From Deltaproteobacteria bacterium (GTDB lineage Bacteria > Myxococcota > UBA727 > VGSZ01): DNA of 64,000 bases. The notes beneath the pieces were generated by a model that searched no databases, had not been told where the DNA came from, and saw nothing but the letters and a program-made list of their open reading frames with translations. Shown piece after piece: positions 26,155 to 35,163 of this stretch; position 1 is the first letter of the stretch; each line of letters opens with the position of its first letter. Position numbers and translations under genes: made by a program. Where the stretch lies: NCBI GenBank assembly GCA_016177705.1, contig JACOUT010000006.1, positions 62,001-126,000 of the forward strand, in the 5' to 3' direction.

Positions 26155-26527
26155 CGGTCGTCTCCTTCGTGCGGCTCTGGTAGTCGGCCTGCGCGGCCTT
26201 CAAACGGTCCCTGACGAGGTCCATCGCAGCCTTCGGCGTCTCGCTCCCTTTCCTCGACTTCTTCTGGAACGCGTGCAGCACATAGAGGAAGCCTCTGAAC
26301 TTCACCGTGTAGACCGCGCGGAACGTGTCCCCGTCGAAGTCGTCCACCACCTCGAGGACGCCGGCGCCGCCGAAGCCCTTGAGGGGCTTGGCGCACGCGC
26401 TCTTCTCGCCGAGCTGCGCCTGATGCAGCGCGTAGCCGATGTCTTGCTTCACCTCCGCGGGGAACGCGCTCAGCTCCTTGAGCGAGGAGCCGACCCATAT
26501 GAGCGGCGTCCGAGGGCGACGGGCCAC
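26141..26527 (-). CDS. higB: HigB-like (RelE/Gp49 superfamily) toxin
   Basis: The 128-residue protein matches the phage-derived Gp49-like/HigB family. It has FPAEVKQDIGYALHQAQLGE, then KPLKGFGGAGVLEVVDDFDGDTFRAVYTVKF, and LYVLHAFQKKSRKGSETP before a basic helical tail. Members are ribosome-dependent mRNA interferases. It is first in its operon, with a good promoter-like sequence upstream. Confidence 0.86.
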   Translation of the reverse strand: MARRPRTPLIWVGSSLKELSAFPAEVKQDIGYALHQAQLGEKSACAKPLKGFGGAGVLEVVDDFDGDTFRAVYTVKFRGFLYVLHAFQKKSRKGSETPKAAMDLVRDRLKAAQADYQSRTKETTDAKK

Positions 26528-26545
26528 GGCGGCTGCAATCCGTCG

Positions 26546-26574
26546 AATATGTCAGTATTGGCATAATCAGGCAA
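26546..26574 (-). promoter_or_regulatory. candidate higBA promoter
   Basis: On the minus strand TTGCCT and CATATT are 17 bp apart, 19 bp before the toxin start codon, inside a local AT-rich patch. The fit to a sigma-70 promoter is good, but it is a sequence match only. The rest of the 270-bp gap to the tRNA gene shows no gene. Confidence 0.5.
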
Positions 26575-26764
26575 GGTGGCTCGGGCACGACCGGCAGACC
26601 ACCGTCGTTCATCACCTGGTCGCGGTGGGATCATGGAAGAAGCAGCGCGCAGCGGAGCGTGGCGCGGGCGTCGCCGCCATCCTCGGCGCTGCGACGCCCG
26701 TGCCACGCGAGCCCAGGGGATGGGGGTGCAGGGGGAAGGTGGCCTGTGGCCCCTTCCCCCGCAC

Positions 26765-26793
26765 GCGACGGGCGCGCGGAGCGCGCCCGTCGC
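26765..26793 (-). terminator. 13-bp perfect hairpin after tRNA-Glu
   Basis: GCGACGGGCGCGC pairs perfectly with the inverted copy across a 3-base loop, starting 7 bp after the tRNA 3' end. No T run follows, so it is either a Rho-dependent-type stop or a processing hairpin. Confidence 0.5.
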
Positions 26794-26799
26794 TGATGC

Positions 26800-26875
26800 T
26801 GGTGACCCCAAGGGGAATCGAACCCCTGTCTGCAACGTGAGAGGCTGCCGTCCTAGACCGCTAGACGATGGGGCC
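26800..26875 (-). tRNA. tRNA-Glu (anticodon CTC)
   Basis: The minus strand folds as a complete cloverleaf. The acceptor stem is GGCCCCA with TGGGGTC and one G-T pair. The anticodon loop CTCTCAC sits on a 5-bp stem with one G-T pair, and the T arm is CAGGGGTTCGATTCCCCTT. Discriminator A and CCA are encoded. Anticodon CTC reads GAG, a preferred Glu codon in this GC-rich genome. Confidence 0.95.
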
Positions 26876-26929
26876 TCGCTCACGATCGGTAGCAAACCGG
26901 GCCTCACTGTCAACGGCCGACACGCGCCC

Positions 26930-28738
26930 TCACGGAAAGCGCACGTCCACCCGCGTCACCTCGCCGGGCTTGACCGTCACGGTCCGCCGCTCCTCGCGTC
27001 CGCGGTTCCTGAGCGTCACCGTGTACTCGCCCGCCACCACTTCGACGTCGTGGTACGGCGTCGAGCCGCGCGGCTCGCTGCCGAGCAGGATGTCGGCGTA
27101 CGGCGTCGCACGTATCTGCAGGCGTCCGCGCGGCAACGCCCCGTAGTCGGCGACACCCTTCACGATGGGCACGCGCGAACGCACGCCGCGCTTGCCGTCG
27201 ACGGCGGTGAGGAAGCGCGTGGCTGCGTTGAGCACCACGCGCCGATCGCCGCCGCCAAGCGCGGTGGCGCCGTCGGCCCAACGCACCGCCGGCGGCGCGC
27301 GCAGCTCGACGCGCATGGTGTCGGCCGACGCTCGCGCCGACGCCTGCTCCTCGGGCTCCTTGAGCTCCTTGGGCGGCTTGGGGCCCTTGGGCTCCCTGGG
27401 CTTGGCGGCGGCGGGCGCCGGCTCCGGTGTCGGTGCGGGCGCGTCCTCCGCCTGTACGCCGTCGGGGCGAACGACCAGCGGTGAGCGTGGCGTGGCGTCG
27501 GCGCTGGGGACCGGGGCCGTCCTCTCGCCGGTCGAGAGCGCGATCACCAACGCCAGGACGACGACGAGCGCGCCCGCGGCCGCGGCGAGCAGCGGCCAGC
27601 GACGGCGCCCACGCGCTGGTTGCTGTGCGAGCGCCGTGGCTTCCAGCACGGTGGCCTGGTGCGGCGTGGGCGCGGCGGTCAGGTCGATCGCCTTGCCGAC
27701 GTCGAGCGAGGGCACCGAGGGCACGAAGCCCGACGTGTCCGGGTCGTCCTCCGCCTGCTTGCCGTCGTCGACGGCCAACATCTCACGGACGAACGGCTCG
27801 ACCACGTTGTGGCGCGCCACCAGCGACCAGCGCAGCGCCTCGTGCACGGCGGTGGCGCTCGCCGGCCGGTCACTCGGTTCGCGCGCGATCATCTGCATGA
27901 TGAGCGCGTCGACGCGCGCGGGCAGCTTGTCGTTGATGGCGCGCGGCGGCTTCGGTGTCTGCTCGACGATCGCCTGCAACGTGACGATGTCGTTGGCGCC
28001 CGAGAACGGCCGTTTGCCGGTGACCAGCCAGTAGAAGGTGACGCCGAGCGCGTAGATGTCGGTCAGCGGCGTTGCCTCGGTGCCGCGCACCAGCTCGGGC
28101 GCCATGAACGGCACCTTGCCCTTCAGCTCGCCGGTGCGCGTCAGCGTCTGCGAGTCGGCGCTCTTGGCGATGCCGAAGTCGAGCACCTTGGTGACGGCGC
28201 CGTTCCTGGTGATCATCAGGTTGTCGGGGCTGACGTCGCGGTGGACCAGGCCCTCCTTGTGCGCGTAGGCGAGGCCGAGCGCGGCGTCGGCGATGGCGCC
28301 CGCGCACAGCTCGAGCGGCAACGCGCGCTTGTGGGTCCACGCGCGGCGCGCCAGCTTGTGCAGGCTGATGCCGTCGACGTGCTCCATGGCGATGAACAGC
28401 GGCCCGTCCTCGGGGCCGAGCTCGAGCACCGACACCACGTTGGTGTGCGACAGGCGCGCCGCCAGCGCGGCCTCGCGCTGGAACATCTTGCGGTAGCGCT
28501 CGGTCCTGGCCAGGTGCGGGAACAGCACCTTGACGACGACGGTGCGCTCGAAGCCACCCGGGCCCTTCTGCTTGGCCAGGAACACCTCGGCCATGCCGCC
28601 GGCACCGAGCTGCTCGACGAGCGTGTAGCGGCCGAGCTGCGCCGGCAGCTTGCGCGAGAAGGTCGCGACCGGCGTGGCCGCCGAGACTGGCTCCGAGCCG
28701 CCGAGCCCCAGATCGTCGTCGTCCTCCAGCAGCGCCAT
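26930..28738 (-). CDS. membrane Ser/Thr protein kinase with outer PEGA domain
   Basis: The 602-residue protein has a Hanks-type kinase domain (about 35-300): GAGGMAEVFLAK, the ATP Lys in VVVKVL, DFGIAKSA and APELVRGTEATP. The catalytic loop reads HRDVSPDN, with Ser replacing the usual Lys after HRD-V, a variant frequent in myxobacterial kinases. After a linker comes one transmembrane helix (about 405-427), a Pro/Lys-rich segment, and a C-terminal PEGA-like domain (TPYADILLGSEPRGSTPYHD). ATG 28738 begins an acidic leader. It is the last gene of the leftward group and lies 51 bp after the DUF4139 pair. Confidence 0.9.
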   Translation of the reverse strand: MALLEDDDDLGLGGSEPVSAATPVATFSRKLPAQLGRYTLVEQLGAGGMAEVFLAKQKGPGGFERTVVVKVLFPHLARTERYRKMFQREAALAARLSHTNVVSVLELGPEDGPLFIAMEHVDGISLHKLARRAWTHKRALPLELCAGAIADAALGLAYAHKEGLVHRDVSPDNLMITRNGAVTKVLDFGIAKSADSQTLTRTGELKGKVPFMAPELVRGTEATPLTDIYALGVTFYWLVTGKRPFSGANDIVTLQAIVEQTPKPPRAINDKLPARVDALIMQMIAREPSDRPASATAVHEALRWSLVARHNVVEPFVREMLAVDDGKQAEDDPDTSGFVPSVPSLDVGKAIDLTAAPTPHQATVLEATALAQQPARGRRRWPLLAAAAGALVVVLALVIALSTGERTAPVPSADATPRSPLVVRPDGVQAEDAPAPTPEPAPAAAKPREPKGPKPPKELKEPEEQASARASADTMRVELRAPPAVRWADGATALGGGDRRVVLNAATRFLTAVDGKRGVRSRVPIVKGVADYGALPRGRLQIRATPYADILLGSEPRGSTPYHDVEVVAGEYTVTLRNRGREERRTVTVKPGEVTRVDVRFP

Positions 28739-28789
28739 CGGCCCGATGGTAGCGGACGCCGCCCGCCCGCTGCCAACCGGGGACACGCG

Positions 28790-30454
28790 CTAGCGCAGGC
28801 TCCACTCCTTCGGCAGTTGGATGGCGAAGGAGATGTCGCGCTGCCCGGTAGCGCCCTTCTTGAGCGGTACCGCCCAGGTGAGGTGGCCGCGGTGCGCGTC
28901 GAGCCGATAGCCGGCCGAGGTCTCCTTCTGGTCCACCGCCACCGTGATGTCGGCGGTCTTCGACACCGGGATCTGCTCGCGCACCTCCACGGTGACATCG
29001 ACGGCGCTGCGGTTCTTCAGGATGGTGCGATACGAGTGCGCCACCGTCTGGTTGCCCGACAACAGGCCGGCCTCGCGCCGCTGCAACAGCAGATCCTTGC
29101 GGTCGAGCTCGATCTCCTCGTCGATGCCGAGCGAGACCTCGAAGGGCTCGCCCGGCGCCCGGTACTCGAGGTCGACGACGCCGACGAAGGTGCCGCCGCG
29201 GTAGACCTGCACCGCGCCGGCCATGAGCGGGAACGCCGCCGGGTTGGCGAGCTTGGCCACCTGGTAGACGTAGGGCGCGCGCGCCGGCACCGCCACCAGC
29301 ACGGAGGCGGCCTTGGTGCGCAGATCGTCCACCGGGAACCACGAGGGGCGGCCGTCGGCGCGCAAGGTGACGCGCCTGGGCAGCGTCAGCACGAACGCCT
29401 TGCCGCCGTCGTCGAGCGCGGCGCCCGCGGCGGGGGCAGCGCCGCCCGCGCGTCCGGCGCCGAGGTCCTCGGGGCGATCCTCCTGCGCCTGCACCAGCGT
29501 CTTGCCCTTCTCCTCCGGGTGGCCGGCGACGGTGATGCGGTTTGGCAGCGGCGCCTCGCCGCCGAGCGCGGGCTTGGCGGTGGAGAGTGCTATCTGGGCG
29601 TCGACCCAGTCTTCGCCGGTGGCCTGCGACACCACGCCCGCGACGGTGATGACGGCCGTGCCGTCGCCGACCTTGCCGGCTCCCTCGGCGGCGCGGGTGA
29701 AGCGCAGGTCGTACTCGGGTCGCCACGTGGCGCCCGGCACCACGTAGCTCAAGCGCACCTTGGGCGCGGTGGCGCCGCCGCAGGTGACCGCCACGGTGGC
29801 GTTCAGGTGCGCGGGCGCGGCGGACGGATCGAGCCGCGCCAGGCGCGCCGCGAAGCGCTCGCGCTGCCGCTGCAAGACGCGCCGCTCGGCCGCGCGCGCC
29901 ACCACGGCGGTGTTGCCTTGATCGGCCTCGCCCTCGAGCGCCTTGAGCACCTGCTCCCAGCGCGCGGTGTCGGGCTTGCTCTGGCGCATCTCCTCGGTGA
30001 CGAGGTCGCGCAGGTAGGAGGCGTAGCTCCCCCAGGTGTGGGCGCGGGTGCGGCTGTCGTGGTCGCCGCGCTCGAGGGCCGCCAGGCGGTCGTCGAGGCG
30101 GCGCAGCTCGGCTTGCAGCGTCGCCACGCGCGCGTCGAGCGCCTCGGCGAGCTGCACGGTGGTAGTGGCAACGCCGACGGCGACGGCGCCGCCATCCGCG
30201 TCGCCTCGCAGCGTGCGCGGATCGACCGCGTCGGGCAGCTCGGCGAAGGTGACGCTGGCGTTGCCGCCCGCGCAGCGCGCGGTCTGCACGCGCGTCACCT
30301 CGGCGCGGTCGGCGAAGACCACCACGCGGTCGATGGCGCCGCGCGTCGGTGCTTCGGTTGGTGCGGCGCCGAGGGAGGGCAGGGCGCACAGCACTGCACA
30401 CTGCACGGTGAGCGCGCCCGCGATAACGGCGGCGAGGGGCATGCGAGCGGTCAT
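28790..30454 (-). CDS. exported DUF4139/MuiA-family protein (downstream copy)
   Basis: The 554-residue protein has a signal peptide (about 1-29) and begins RGAIDRVVVFADRAEVTRVQ, the N-terminal DUF4140 signature. A coiled coil and then the DUF4139 domain follow (VRLSYVVPGATWRPEYDLRF, VSQATGEDWVDAQIALSTAKP, repeated later by strands ending in LPKEWSLR). This is the mucoidy-inhibitor MuiA family, of unknown biochemical role. It overlaps the upstream paralogue by 4 bases (ATGA), so the two are translated together. Confidence 0.85.
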   Translation of the reverse strand: MTARMPLAAVIAGALTVQCAVLCALPSLGAAPTEAPTRGAIDRVVVFADRAEVTRVQTARCAGGNASVTFAELPDAVDPRTLRGDADGGAVAVGVATTTVQLAEALDARVATLQAELRRLDDRLAALERGDHDSRTRAHTWGSYASYLRDLVTEEMRQSKPDTARWEQVLKALEGEADQGNTAVVARAAERRVLQRQRERFAARLARLDPSAAPAHLNATVAVTCGGATAPKVRLSYVVPGATWRPEYDLRFTRAAEGAGKVGDGTAVITVAGVVSQATGEDWVDAQIALSTAKPALGGEAPLPNRITVAGHPEEKGKTLVQAQEDRPEDLGAGRAGGAAPAAGAALDDGGKAFVLTLPRRVTLRADGRPSWFPVDDLRTKAASVLVAVPARAPYVYQVAKLANPAAFPLMAGAVQVYRGGTFVGVVDLEYRAPGEPFEVSLGIDEEIELDRKDLLLQRREAGLLSGNQTVAHSYRTILKNRSAVDVTVEVREQIPVSKTADITVAVDQKETSAGYRLDAHRGHLTWAVPLKKGATGQRDISFAIQLPKEWSLR

Positions 30455-32634
30455 TGCGTGAGCCTCCAGCCCTTCGGGCGCGTGATGCGGTAGGTGAAGG
30501 TGACGGTCTTGGTGCCGCCGGCCGGCACGTCGACGTGCCAGTAGAGCAGGCCGTCGGCGTCGGGCTTGGCGCGCGCCGTGGGCACCTGCGACACCAGCTC
30601 GACCTTGATCTTCTCTGCGTTGGTGCGTGGGATCTGATCGATGACGCGCACCGTGACCGGGCGCTTCTTGTAGTTGCCCACCTCGATCTTCACCGTGTAG
30701 TCGGTGACGTCCTCCTCGCCGATCAAGAACCCCTGCGTGCGCGTGGCCGGCACCACCGAGTGCGTCAGGCGGATGTTCTCGTCGGCGCCGAGCGGCAGCT
30801 CGAGCGTGCCCCCCGGGCCGGTGGTGGCGAGCGGCGCGTCGCCGGTGAAGGTGCGGTTGACGAAGACGTTGGCGGGGCCGGCCAGGATGGGCAGCTTGCC
30901 GCCGTTCGTCACCGTCGCCTTCAAGAAGGCGGTCTTGGCCAAGGACGGCGTCGCCTCGTAGAAGGTCTGCACCTGGTAGCTGCGGCTCGCCAGCGGCACG
31001 CGCAACTGCTCCGCCTGGGACGGCACTGTGGTGGCGAGCGGCGCCTCGAAGACCCAGTCGAAGCCGCCGGCCGCTACCGCCGGCAGCGTCGGGTCGTACA
31101 GCTCTTGCTTGCTCCAGGCGCGGCCGGGGTTGAGCGCGAGCCCCCGAACCGACGCGCTTGGCTCACGCCGAGAGCGGGTCACCGAGCTGGTCGACTCCTC
31201 GGCGTCGAAGCCGAAGTCGTCGGCCGACTCGACCGCGCTGGTCTTGACGCCCGCGTGCGCGCGGGTGCCGCCGATGGCGACGCCGGCGGGCATGGGTGCC
31301 GGCGGCGGTCGCGCCATCACCGGTGCCGCCGCGCTCGGCGCCGGCATCCCTTGCGCCTCGCGGTACGCCTGGCCCGCGCTGCCGACGTCGGCGCGTTCCT
31401 CGTCTCCCTCCGCCTCGCCCTCCCACGGGTCCGGTGTCGGCTCGTCAGGCTTGCCGCCGCTGCCGGCCGGGCCGCTCGCGATGCGCCAGGGCGAGGTCAG
31501 TCGCGGCGGCGGCGGCGGCGGGCTCGTCGACGCGGCGGCGAGCAGCGCCATGCGGCTCGCCAGCACCGCCTTGTCGGCGTCACGCTCCAGCTCGGCGAGC
31601 GCCGCGCGCCGGGTTGGCGGCGCGAACAGCGACACGCGCCGCGGCGGGGTCCTGGCGCTCGGGCGCGGCACCCACTCGCGGTCATCGCCGAGCGTCCAGG
31701 TGTGCAGCTTGGGCATGGCGATGCCGAGGCTCGGCATGGCGGTCGAGAGCGCGAGCTTGACGTCGTGCCAGTCCTCGCCGGTCGCCTGGCTGACGAGGCC
31801 GGATGCCAGCAGCTCGACCTTGCCGCCGTCGGGGCCGCCGTCGGGCTCGAAGAACAGCTCGTAGGCCGGCCGCCACAGCGCGCCCGGCACCGCGTACTCG
31901 ACGGTGAGCGAGCCGTCGGCGCGCTCCGGCTCGACGATGATGGAGACTTGCAGTCGCTGGTCGGTGGCCGCGCCCAGCTCGCGGCGCTGCACCTCGCGCT
32001 GCAGGCGCACCAGCTCCTTGCTGAGCGCGCGCAGCTCTGCCTCGCTGGCCGCTTCCACGGTGCGCGCCGCCGTGCGTCGCTTGGACAGCCACTCCTGCAC
32101 CGCGCGCCACGCCTCGGGCGCCATCACGGGCGTCGCCTTGCCGAGCCGGTCCTTCTCGGGCACGGGCGCGGCGGCGCGCAGCGAGGCGAGGAAGGCCATC
32201 GACTCGTGAGAGGCCTCGAGCCGTCCCGACGCGAGTGCTATCTGGTCGGTCACCTTCTCGAGGTCGGCGAGGAAGGCGTCCACCTGTTCGATCGACCAGC
32301 GCTCGCGCTCGACGGGCTGGGCCTCGACGCGTACCACGCGCGCGCCCGCCGCCGTCACCCGCAGCGAACCCGTCAGCACGGCGCCCGGCAGGTCGGGCAC
32401 GCGCACCACCTTGGGCGCTCCGGCGTCGGCGGGCCAGGCGAGCGCGCCCCAGCGGATCGGACCCGAGCGCGTGACGCGTGCACGGTCGGAGAAGACCATG
32501 ACGTTGGTGATCGGCAGCTCGATGGCGACGGCGCGATCGCCGTCACCCTCGAGCACGCGCTCGGCGGCGGCGGCGGCCGGCGGCGGCGCGTCGGTGGCGG
32601 CGGCGAACGCGAAGGGCAGCAGCAAGGCAAACAT
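30451..32634 (-). CDS. exported DUF4139/MuiA-family protein (upstream copy)
   Basis: The 727-residue protein starts at ATG 32634 (GGAG 8 bases upstream) with the short signal MFALLLPFAFAAATDA. It carries the same family pattern as its neighbour: LPITNVMVFSDRARVTR, LTVEYAVPGALWRPAYELFF and VSQATGEDWHDVKLALSTAMP. A long low-complexity insert (about 340-480) is Pro/Ala/Glu-rich. The C terminus ends with a TFTYRITRPKGW strand close to that of the neighbour, so the two are diverged tandem duplicates. Confidence 0.85.
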   Translation of the reverse strand: MFALLLPFAFAAATDAPPPAAAAAERVLEGDGDRAVAIELPITNVMVFSDRARVTRSGPIRWGALAWPADAGAPKVVRVPDLPGAVLTGSLRVTAAGARVVRVEAQPVERERWSIEQVDAFLADLEKVTDQIALASGRLEASHESMAFLASLRAAAPVPEKDRLGKATPVMAPEAWRAVQEWLSKRRTAARTVEAASEAELRALSKELVRLQREVQRRELGAATDQRLQVSIIVEPERADGSLTVEYAVPGALWRPAYELFFEPDGGPDGGKVELLASGLVSQATGEDWHDVKLALSTAMPSLGIAMPKLHTWTLGDDREWVPRPSARTPPRRVSLFAPPTRRAALAELERDADKAVLASRMALLAAASTSPPPPPPRLTSPWRIASGPAGSGGKPDEPTPDPWEGEAEGDEERADVGSAGQAYREAQGMPAPSAAAPVMARPPPAPMPAGVAIGGTRAHAGVKTSAVESADDFGFDAEESTSSVTRSRREPSASVRGLALNPGRAWSKQELYDPTLPAVAAGGFDWVFEAPLATTVPSQAEQLRVPLASRSYQVQTFYEATPSLAKTAFLKATVTNGGKLPILAGPANVFVNRTFTGDAPLATTGPGGTLELPLGADENIRLTHSVVPATRTQGFLIGEEDVTDYTVKIEVGNYKKRPVTVRVIDQIPRTNAEKIKVELVSQVPTARAKPDADGLLYWHVDVPAGGTKTVTFTYRITRPKGWRLTQ

Positions 32635-32792
32635 GCGGCACTCCAAATCGACGAGGGCGCAACGCTACCCGCCGTCGCGCTTGGCGGGCAACGAACCGCG
32701 CGGGCGGTGTGGGACCGTGGTCACCGTCCGCCGTGCCGATCGTGGCGCTCCGACATCGCGTCCGGCGCCTCGGGGACGGGCGGTAGCCGGCG

Positions 32793-34109
32793 GTGTACAT
32801 TCGTCCCGTGCTCCGAGCCTTCGCCTCGCTGCTGCTCGCTGCGGCCGCTGCGTGCCCGCTGCAACCGTCGCTCGACGGCAAGCAGTGCGACGCGACGCAC
32901 CCGTGCGTCGCCGGCAGTTGCATCGAGGGTGTCTGCCTTGCCGGCGGCGAGGGAGAAGGAGAGGGAGAGGGTGAAGGCGAAGGCGAAGGCGAAGGCGAAG
33001 GCGAAGGCGAAGGCGAAGGCGAAGGCGAAGGCGAGGGCGAAGGCGAAGGTGAAGGCGAAGGTGAAGGCGATTGTCCTGACGGCCAGGTACGCGGCACCTT
33101 CTACCCGGACCTCGACGACGACGGCGTCACGGCGGCGGCCGTCGAAGCGTGCAGCGACGGGGCGCCGCCGCCGCTCCACCGGGCAACGCCGCAGCGCGCC
33201 CCGGTGGTGCTGTCGTGGCCGACGGTGTTCAACGGGGGAGGCCCCGCAGACGACTGGATGGCGCCGCAGGACGCCGACCGGCTCGACACCGACGACACGC
33301 ATGTCGACCTCGACCCCAGCGAGCCGAGCAACGCGCTCGACCTTGGCGGCTTCGCCTGTGACCTGCCGGTCGATGTGCTGCGAGGCCTCGAGGTGCGCGT
33401 CCTGGGCGCAAACGTCGACGGAACAACGCCGGCGAACATCGATGCCGCCGTGGCGCTGCTCGACGGTTCCGTCACCATTGGCGCAGCGCGCACCCGCTCC
33501 GACGTCTGGTTGACGAGCGATACCGAGCTCGCGTTCGGTGGACCGGAGGACGACTGGGGTGGTGCGCTCACCGCCGTTTCACCCTGCGTGCCCTCCTTCG
33601 GCGTGCGCACCGTGCTCACGCCCACCGGCAGCTTCACCGACGACGCCAACCTCGATGCGGTGCTGGTGCTGCTCTATGGCGTCGATGACTGCGACGACGG
33701 TGACGCCAGCGCGTCGACCCCTGCCGTCGTCTACACCGACCTCGATCGCGATCTGTACGGCACAGGGGGCGGCCAGAGCACCTGCCTGTCGCTCGACGGC
33801 GCGATGCGATCGGCCCTGCGCAACACCGACTGCGACGACGCCGACATGGACGCGTTCCCGTTCCAAAGCTCCTCGTACGACACGGCGCGCAGCGACGGCA
33901 GCTACGACTACGACTGCGACGGCGCCGACGAGGTCGACACGCTCACGTCGGCGACCGCGTGCAGCAACGCGTCGGGGACGTGCACGCGCACGGCCTCGGT
34001 GCAGCTCGGCTCCGCGTGTGGCCAGGTGGTCGACCTGCAGGTGTGTCCGAGCAGCGGCCCCTGCCAGCCGACGTCGACCACGGCGACCGATCGGGTGCCG
34101 TGCAACTGA
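32793..34109 (+). CDS. lipoprotein with Gly-Glu linker and calcium-type Asp repeats
   Basis: The 438-residue protein has a lipobox (LLLAAAAAC, Cys21) and a short Cys-containing head. A (Gly-Glu)20 tract follows (about residues 52-92), then a large outer domain. That domain contains Asp-rich motifs (DLDDDG, DCDDGDAS, TDLDRDLYG, DCDDADMDAFP) resembling the PF11617-like putative metal-binding repeats of myxobacterial surface proteins. GTG 32793 was preferred over GTG 32808 for its better upstream sequence. Function is unknown; Ca2+ binding is likely from motif style. Confidence 0.72.
   Translation: MYIRPVLRAFASLLLAAAAACPLQPSLDGKQCDATHPCVAGSCIEGVCLAGGEGEGEGEGEGEGEGEGEGEGEGEGEGEGEGEGEGEGEGEGDCPDGQVRGTFYPDLDDDGVTAAAVEACSDGAPPPLHRATPQRAPVVLSWPTVFNGGGPADDWMAPQDADRLDTDDTHVDLDPSEPSNALDLGGFACDLPVDVLRGLEVRVLGANVDGTTPANIDAAVALLDGSVTIGAARTRSDVWLTSDTELAFGGPEDDWGGALTAVSPCVPSFGVRTVLTPTGSFTDDANLDAVLVLLYGVDDCDDGDASASTPAVVYTDLDRDLYGTGGGQSTCLSLDGAMRSALRNTDCDDADMDAFPFQSSSYDTARSDGSYDYDCDGADEVDTLTSATACSNASGTCTRTASVQLGSACGQVVDLQVCPSSGPCQPTSTTATDRVPCN
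32946..33068 (+). repeat. hexanucleotide repeat encoding (Gly-Glu)20
   Basis: 123 bp of GGN-GAR hexamers inside the lipoprotein at 32793-34109. The middle part is almost pure GGCGAA, the most uniform of the tracts in this window and therefore the most slippage-prone. Confidence 0.9.
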
Positions 34110-34119
34110 GCGCGGCTCG

Positions 34120-35163
34120 CTACTGCCAGTCGAGCACGACCTTGCCGGCCTGGCCGCTGTGCGCGATGGCAAAGCCCTCTTCGAAGCGCGCCACCGGGAC
34201 GTGGTGCGTGAGCACGGGGGCGACGTCGAGGCCGCTCTCGAGCATCGCGCCCATCTTGTACCAGGTCTCGAACATCTCGCGGCCGTAGATGCCCTTGAGC
34301 ACCAGCCCCTTGAAGATCACCTGGTTCCAGTCGATGGCGGCCTCGGCGGGCGGGATGCCCAGGATGGCGACGTGCCCGCCGTGGTTCATGGCGGCGAGCA
34401 TGGCGCGGAAGGCGTCGGCGTTGCCGGACATCTCCAAGCCGACGTCGAAGCCCTCGCTCATGCCGAGCTCAGCCATCGCCTTGTCGATGCTCTCGTGCTT
34501 GACGTTGAGCGCGCGCGTGGCGCCGCACTTCTTGGCGAGCGCGAGGCGGTAGTCGTTGACGTCGGTGATGACGATGTGGCGCGCGCCGATGTGGCGCGCG
34601 ATGGCGGTGGCGAGGATGCCGATGGGGCCGGCGCCGGTGATGAGCACGTCCTCGCCGACCAGGTCGAAGGAGAGCGCGCAGTGCGCCGCGTTGCCGAGCG
34701 GATCGAGGAAGGCCGCGATCTCGTCCTTGATGCGCGGGCTGAGCTTGAAGGCGTTGCTCGCCGGCAAGGACAGGTAGTCGCCGAAGCAGCCGGGGCGGTT
34801 GACGCCGACGCCGAGCGTGTTCCGACACAGGTGCCGCTTGCCCGCGCGGCAGTTGCGGCAGTGCCCGCAGGTGATGTGGCCCTCGCCGCTCACGCGGTCG
34901 CCCACCTGGTAGCCGTCGACGGCGCTGCCCACCGCCACGATCTCGCCCATGAACTCGTGGCCCACGGTCATGGGCACAGGGATGGTCTTCTGCGCCCAGG
35001 CGTCCCAGTTGTAGATGTGCAGGTCGGTGCCGCAGATGGCGGCCTGCTTGATCTTGATGAGCACGTCGTTGTGGCCGATGGCGGGCACCGGCACCTGTTG
35101 CAGCCACAAGCCCCGCTCGGCCTTGGCCTTGACCAGTGCCTTCATCATCGTCGGCAGGCTCAT
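34120..35163 (-). CDS. tdh: L-threonine 3-dehydrogenase
   Basis: The 347-residue zinc enzyme oxidises threonine to 2-amino-3-ketobutyrate with NAD+. It shows the catalytic-zinc motif [14 protein letters not shown] and GHEF, and the structural-zinc motif [15 protein letters not shown]. The Rossmann motif [11 protein letters not shown] and [10 protein letters not shown] are also present. ATG 35163 overlaps the kbl stop (ATGA). The product feeds the kbl-encoded lyase next door. Confidence 0.96.
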   Translation of the reverse strand: MSLPTMMKALVKAKAERGLWLQQVPVPAIGHNDVLIKIKQAAICGTDLHIYNWDAWAQKTIPVPMTVGHEFMGEIVAVGSAVDGYQVGDRVSGEGHITCGHCRNCRAGKRHLCRNTLGVGVNRPGCFGDYLSLPASNAFKLSPRIKDEIAAFLDPLGNAAHCALSFDLVGEDVLITGAGPIGILATAIARHIGARHIVITDVNDYRLALAKKCGATRALNVKHESIDKAMAELGMSEGFDVGLEMSGNADAFRAMLAAMNHGGHVAILGIPPAEAAIDWNQVIFKGLVLKGIYGREMFETWYKMGAMLESGLDVAPVLTHHVPVARFEEGFAIAHSGQAGKVVLDWQ

